Shown here: positions 58,520 through 61,799 of the stretch, in pieces
Layout of the letters: every line of letters starts with the position of its first letter
Position numbering within the stretch: the first letter of the stretch is position 1
NCBI GenBank assembly: GCA_015065325.1
Contig: SVQO01000012.1
Span: forward strand, 1-61,799
DNA: 61,799 nucleotides
Direction: 5' to 3'
Origin: Oscillospiraceae bacterium
Lineage (GTDB): Bacteria; Bacillota; Clostridia; Oscillospirales; SIG627
Notes under the pieces: generated by a model
Database searches by the model: none
Told to the model about the DNA's origin: nothing
The model's input: the letters and a program-made list of their open reading frames with translations, nothing else
Position numbers and translations under genes: made by a program

Positions 58520-58792
58520 TTATTTAACTGCGTTCTTCAGAGCAGCGCCTGCCTTGAATGCGGGAACCTTGGTAGCAGCGATCTTGATTGCTTCGCCGGT
58601 CTTGGGGTTCTTGCCCTGACGAGCAGCGCGAGCACGGGTCTCAAAGGTACCAAAGCCGATAAGCTGAACCTTTTCTTCCTTCTTCATCGCAGCGGTGATA
58701 GCGGCGATAGCAGCGTCGATAACGGCAGCAGCGTCCTTCTTGGATACGTTTGCTTCTGCAGCAGCAGCAGCGATCAGTTCGGTCTTGTTCAT
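58520..58792 (-). CDS. hup: DNA-binding protein HU
   Basis: This 90-residue nucleoid protein has the HU/IHF arm motif ([26 protein letters not shown] near residue 43). AGGATG-type site precedes the ATG at 58792; an in-frame extension to 58828 lacks a site. Promoter at 58844-58872. Confidence 0.95.
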   Translation of the reverse strand: MNKTELIAAAAAEANVSKKDAAAVIDAAIAAITAAMKKEEKVQLIGFGTFETRARAARQGKNPKTGEAIKIAATKVPAFKAGAALKNAVK

Positions 58793-58843
58793 ATAAACAT
58801 CCTCCAAAATAAATGAAATTATAAGCAATAATTGCTAAACACA

Positions 58844-58872
58844 TATTACCATAGTTTACCGCAAATTGCAAT
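58844..58872 (-). promoter_or_regulatory. Promoter of the HU gene
   Basis: On the minus strand TTGCAA and TAATAT are separated by 17 bases. Confidence 0.6.
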
Positions 58873-59031
58873 AGTCTTCTTAACATTTTGTTCGTTTTTT
58901 TGTTAAAAATACACAATTTTCTTGTTTTGTGCAAAAAAAGTACCGTTTTTGGTAATTTTGTCAAAAGCAAGTCTCGGGGAATACACTGTAAAAGGATCCT
59001 TTCATCCATAAAATTGAAACGGAGATCTGAT

Positions 59032-59781
59032 ATGTTTACCGAGATTTTTCTTGTCCTTTTCGGGATTTTTCTTCCCTTTTTCGGAACCGCCTTGGGGGCA
59101 GGCGCGGTATGGCTGGTGCCCCGTCGGGAAACGGACGTTTTGCGAAAGAGTCTGTACGGCTTTGCCGCCGGCGTTATGCTTGCCTCGCTGGTCTGGTCCC
59201 TTTTGATTCCCTCACTGGAGAGAAGCCGAACGCCCACCGCCACGATCCTCGGCTTTTTGGGCGGGATCGTCTTTTTCCTTTTGAGTGACTCCCTGTTTGA
59301 GCGTGCCGCAAAAAAGAACCGTTTTACGGGAAATCAAAAGATGGCTTTCGCCGTCACTCTTCATAACGTACCGGAGGGAATGGCAGTGGGTGTCGCCTTT
59401 GCCCGCGCCTTGACGGATCCGGGATCTGCCCTGGACAGTGCCTTTCTCCTGTCCGTGGGGATCACACTGCAAAACCTGCCGGAGGGGTCTATTATTTCCG
59501 CTCCCTTATCCGCCTTGGGTAAACCAAAGCGCAGAGCCTTCGCAGCAGGAGTTCTGTCAGGCGTGGTAGAACCCGTCGGCGCGCTTCTTGCTTTGCTTTT
59601 GACGAGCTTGATCGAGGGACTTCTGCCCTTCGTCCTTTCCTTTGCCGCAGGAGCGATGCTTTACGTGGCGGCAGATGAATTGATCCCTTCTCTGGATGGG
59701 GACTCGGGAAAAAAGACGGGGCTTTTTTCCTTGGGGCTGGGCTTTGCTCTGATGATGGCAATGGACGTAATTTTCGGTTAG
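59032..59781 (+). CDS. ZIP-family metal transporter
   Basis: This 249-residue protein has eight helices of the ZIP (zinc/iron permease) fold. The metal-site motifs are HNVPEGMAVG near residue 110 and NLPEGSIIS near residue 145. It imports divalent metals, likely Zn or Fe/Mn. ACGGAG lies about 9 bases before ATG 59032; a much longer frame has no site. Confidence 0.92.
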   Translation: MFTEIFLVLFGIFLPFFGTALGAGAVWLVPRRETDVLRKSLYGFAAGVMLASLVWSLLIPSLERSRTPTATILGFLGGIVFFLLSDSLFERAAKKNRFTGNQKMAFAVTLHNVPEGMAVGVAFARALTDPGSALDSAFLLSVGITLQNLPEGSIISAPLSALGKPKRRAFAAGVLSGVVEPVGALLALLLTSLIEGLLPFVLSFAAGAMLYVAADELIPSLDGDSGKKTGLFSLGLGFALMMAMDVIFG

Positions 59782-59885
59782 GAGCGTTTTTTTCTGCTTT
59801 TCGGCAAAAGGGATCTGTTATTTTTCCGCAGTCGGTCAAAAGTTGAAGAAAAGCGCGATTCCCTTTCGGGACATTGCCAAAGTCA

Positions 59886-59893
59886 CCACATAT
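59886..59893 (+). promoter_or_regulatory. Possible mother-cell sigma factor -10 for cotJ
   Basis: CATATACT, about 64 bases before the cotJA start, resembles the CATA---T -10 of SigE/SigK promoters. The cotJ operon is SigE-dependent in Bacillus subtilis. The -35 is not clear, so this is tentative. Confidence 0.35.
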
Positions 59894-59956
59894 ACTGACA
59901 CTGAGCCACGGCTCACACACCCGAATTCGGGAAAACGAAAAAAGGGGATCACTACC

Positions 59957-60493
59957 TTGAATTATCAGAACAATCGAAACACCTGCTCTTGCGGCAACGA
60001 AAACCGTTGCTCCTCCTGCTCTTACGGCAGGACTCCCTGGGGCTCCCGCGAGGGATGCTCCTGCGGCAGACGTCCCTGGAATACCCGTTCCGGCGCTTGC
60101 AATTCCTGCAACGGAAATGCGCGCTCTGCCTGTTCCGGCATTTGCCCCGCTACGGCAAGCACCACCTGGAAAAACCGCGGTCAAGGATGCTCCTGCGGCA
60201 CTGCCCGCACCAATTGCTCTTGTGAAAGCACGGCGCGCAGCTGTGCCTGCAATGAAGGTCGCGAAACGAGAAGCTCCTGCTCCTGCGGCGAGTCCCGTCG
60301 TGATACCGACTGCGATTCGGACTGCAATCAGGGAGCGAGAAACACGGGGCTTTTAGACGGTAAAAGTCTAGCTATGGTCTATTCTCCCTATCAGAACTTC
60401 GACTCTGTTTACGACCCCCGTCAAGGGCTTTGCAACGGAACCATTTTCAGTGGTCTCGACAAACCCTTTTACGGAGATGGGAGGGGCTGCTGA
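59957..60493 (+). CDS. cotJA: Spore coat CotJA-like protein with Cys-rich N-terminal extension
   Basis: This 178-residue protein starts at TTG 59957 behind AAAAGGGG. The C-terminal 40 residues carry the CotJA signature (SLAMVYSPYQNFDSVYDPRQ, ending GLDKPFYG). Ordinary CotJA is about 70-90 residues. The first 130 residues form an unusual Cys/Ser/Arg/Gly-rich region with about 20 Cys in SCSCG, GCSCGRR and CNSCNG motifs. It may crosslink in the coat by disulfides or bind metal. The stop overlaps the cotJB start. Confidence 0.85.
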   Translation: MNYQNNRNTCSCGNENRCSSCSYGRTPWGSREGCSCGRRPWNTRSGACNSCNGNARSACSGICPATASTTWKNRGQGCSCGTARTNCSCESTARSCACNEGRETRSSCSCGESRRDTDCDSDCNQGARNTGLLDGKSLAMVYSPYQNFDSVYDPRQGLCNGTIFSGLDKPFYGDGRGC

Positions 60494-60747
60494 TGGATGC
60501 GAGAAGTGCCTTGCTGAAGGAAATTCAGGCTGAAGATTTCGCTTTGTACGAAACTGCACTGTATCTGAACGGACACCCCACCTGCCGATCTGCGCTGAGC
60601 TATTACTGTCAGCACAAAAACACCGTAAAAGCGCTCCGTGAACGTTACGAGGAGCTTTACGGTCCCTTGACGCTGTACGGAAACAGCTCCGAAAGCTGCT
60701 GGCACTGGGTGGATGCACCCTGGCCCTGGGAAAAGGAGGGGAACTGA
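60493..60747 (+). CDS. cotJB: Spore coat protein CotJB
   Basis: This 84-residue protein is the middle of the cotJ operon. The pattern ALYETALYLNGHPTCRSALSYY near residue 17 and a WPWE end are typical. Its ATG overlaps the cotJA TGA (TGATG). Confidence 0.93.
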   Translation: MDARSALLKEIQAEDFALYETALYLNGHPTCRSALSYYCQHKNTVKALRERYEELYGPLTLYGNSSESCWHWVDAPWPWEKEGN

Positions 60748-60750
60748 CCT

Positions 60751-61365
60751 ATGTGGAGTTATGAGAAAAAACTGCAATATCCCGTCAAGATCAAAAATCC
60801 CAACGCTGCCTACGCCAAGATCATTATCAGCCAACTGGGCGGACCCGACGGTGAGCTTGCCGCCGCCATGCGCTACCTGAATCAGCGTTACACCGCCACC
60901 TACAACGAGATCATCGGGATCCTCAATGATGTTGGCACCGAGGAGCTTGCTCACTTAGAAATGATCGGAGCGATCCTGTATCAGCTGACCAAGGGGCTTT
61001 CCCCCGATGAAATCCGTCATGCGGGAATGGACGCCTATTTCGTGGATCACACTGCAGGCATTTATCCGGCTTCCGCCGCAGGCGTTCCCTGCGATATGAA
61101 GTATATCGGGATCAAAGGTGACCTGATCGCCGATCTGAACGAGGATCTTGCCGCAGAGCAAAAGGCGCGCGTCACCTACGACAACATTCTCCGCTTGGTG
61201 GACGATCCCGACGTACGCGACCCCATCAAGTACCTGCGCGAGCGGGAGATCGTTCATTATCAGAGATTCGGTGATGCTCTCCGCATTGCCACCGACAGAC
61301 TTGACGAAAAGAACTTCTACGCCTTCAACCCCAGCTTTGACAAAGGCTGCGGTTGCGGTCATTGA
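60751..61365 (+). CDS. cotJC: Spore coat protein CotJC (manganese catalase family)
   Basis: This 204-residue ferritin-like four-helix protein of the Mn catalase family ends in GCGCGH. It begins MWSYEKKLQYPV and has Glu/His ligands in TEELAHLEMIG, EDLAAEQKAR and EREIVHYQRFGD. It would assemble with CotJA in the coat and may remove hydrogen peroxide. Starts 3 bases after cotJB. Confidence 0.95.
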   Translation: MWSYEKKLQYPVKIKNPNAAYAKIIISQLGGPDGELAAAMRYLNQRYTATYNEIIGILNDVGTEELAHLEMIGAILYQLTKGLSPDEIRHAGMDAYFVDHTAGIYPASAAGVPCDMKYIGIKGDLIADLNEDLAAEQKARVTYDNILRLVDDPDVRDPIKYLREREIVHYQRFGDALRIATDRLDEKNFYAFNPSFDKGCGCGH

Positions 61366-61394
61366 AAAAAAGAGCCCGATCGGGCTCTTTTTGA
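61366..61394 (+). terminator. Terminator of the cotJ operon
   Basis: AAAAGAGCCCGAT pairs with ATCGGGCTCTTTTT. A second hairpin (GAAACCCTTTT/AAAAGGGTTTC) follows at 61410-61433. Confidence 0.85.
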
Positions 61395-61523
61395 TTTTGA
61401 ATCAGATATGAAACCCTTTTGAAAAAGGGTTTCAAGCTTCCGAAAACTTCAAAACAAGGAACCATAAACAGATGGGGTCATCCATCTGCTCAAAACTTTT
61501 CGACATATTGGAATTTGTCAGTA

Positions 61524-61799
61524 TTACAACTGCTTAATCTCATTGGCAATCATAGCCACGGTTTTGGCGTTGGTATCAATTTTAATGGTACCCAATGCTT
61601 GGTACATCGGTATTCTTGCTATGCTTCGCTCAATTATATCTTCTGAACGGATACCTCTTTCTACATCCATTGCCAATCTTTCACACAGAGTCTTTTCATC
61701 CGCTACAAGTGAGACGCATTTCACCTCACAGTTCTGTGTATCCAGTTTCTCAAGTATGGAATTGATAATACTCTGCTCGTGCATCACCCAACAAAAAAT
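61524..61799 (-). CDS. Nucleotide-kinase-like protein, C-terminal fragment
   Basis: The frame runs off the right edge (codons ...CWVMHEQ... continue to base 61799), so only the last 92 residues or so are seen. SLVADEKTLCERLAMDVERGIRSEDIIERSIARIPMY and a final beta strand with TIKIDTNAKT resemble the lid and C-terminus of P-loop nucleotide/AAA_33-type kinases. The P-loop would lie outside the window. Confidence 0.6.
   Translation of the reverse strand: MFCWVMHEQSIINSILEKLDTQNCEVKCVSLVADEKTLCERLAMDVERGIRSEDIIERSIARIPMYQALGTIKIDTNAKTVAMIANEIKQL

Overview
The window looks like a chromosomal segment of an anaerobic, endospore-forming Clostridia member, most likely an uncultured gut lineage of the Oscillospirales/Christensenellales type. 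The support is a cotJA-cotJB-cotJC spore-coat operon, an oxygen-sensitive radical-SAM ThiH thiamine pathway, CdaA/CdaR cyclic-di-AMP signalling, many lipoproteins with short Gram-positive lipoboxes, strong AGGAGG-type ribosome binding sites and sigma-A promoters with 17-base spacers. No single gene fixes the species.

Layout. 1-2000: an AT-rich accessory patch with a DUF4417 gene overlapped by a small toxin-like gene and a probable immunity gene, plus a tiny zinc-ribbon gene. 2110-2423: a mirror-symmetric hairpin array, a terminator and tRNA-Leu(GAG). 2605: a 29-residue membrane peptide gene. 2765-11663 (minus): a nine-gene run, rimM-trmD-polymerase-like membrane protein-two DUF4330-like genes-htpG-cdaA-cdaR-racemase. 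11796-15368 (plus): rpmG-secE-nusG-rplK-rplA, then rplJ-rplL behind an L10 leader. 15431-16381: two lipoprotein genes. 16443-18933 (minus): an amino-acid ABC importer. 19105: a D,D-carboxypeptidase. 20300-28276: a sugar region with two AraC regulators, a glycosidase-like gene, an aquaporin and a five-gene unsaturated-uronate pathway. 28337-34291: a TPP riboswitch followed by thiS-thiF-thiG-thiH-thiE-thiD-thiC. 34462-36317: two uncharacterised membrane proteins. 36481: an OSBS/NSAR-type enolase-superfamily enzyme.

37.6-45.75 kb is the most unusual part: a second hairpin array, a duplicated 3' end of tRNA-Leu(CAA), and an AT-rich element of about 7.7 kb. It carries a Mor-like regulator, a series of tiny genes, a DUF1643 gene, a DUF927 ATPase and a large serine recombinase, and ends at the intact tRNA-Leu(CAA). 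It has no visible capsid, relaxase or conjugation genes.

45.9-61.8 kb returns to chromosomal genes: a PHP-domain lipoprotein, mutY, a very large beta-helix surface protein, a comEC (N-terminal half only)-capA-M23 peptidase cluster, a PrsA-like foldase, HU, a ZIP transporter, the cotJ operon and a nucleotide-kinase-like fragment cut by the window edge.

The best candidates for something undescribed are the two hairpin arrays, which share one architecture but use different spacer sequences and both lie just 3' of tRNA-Leu genes, and the small recombinase element at tRNA-Leu(CAA).
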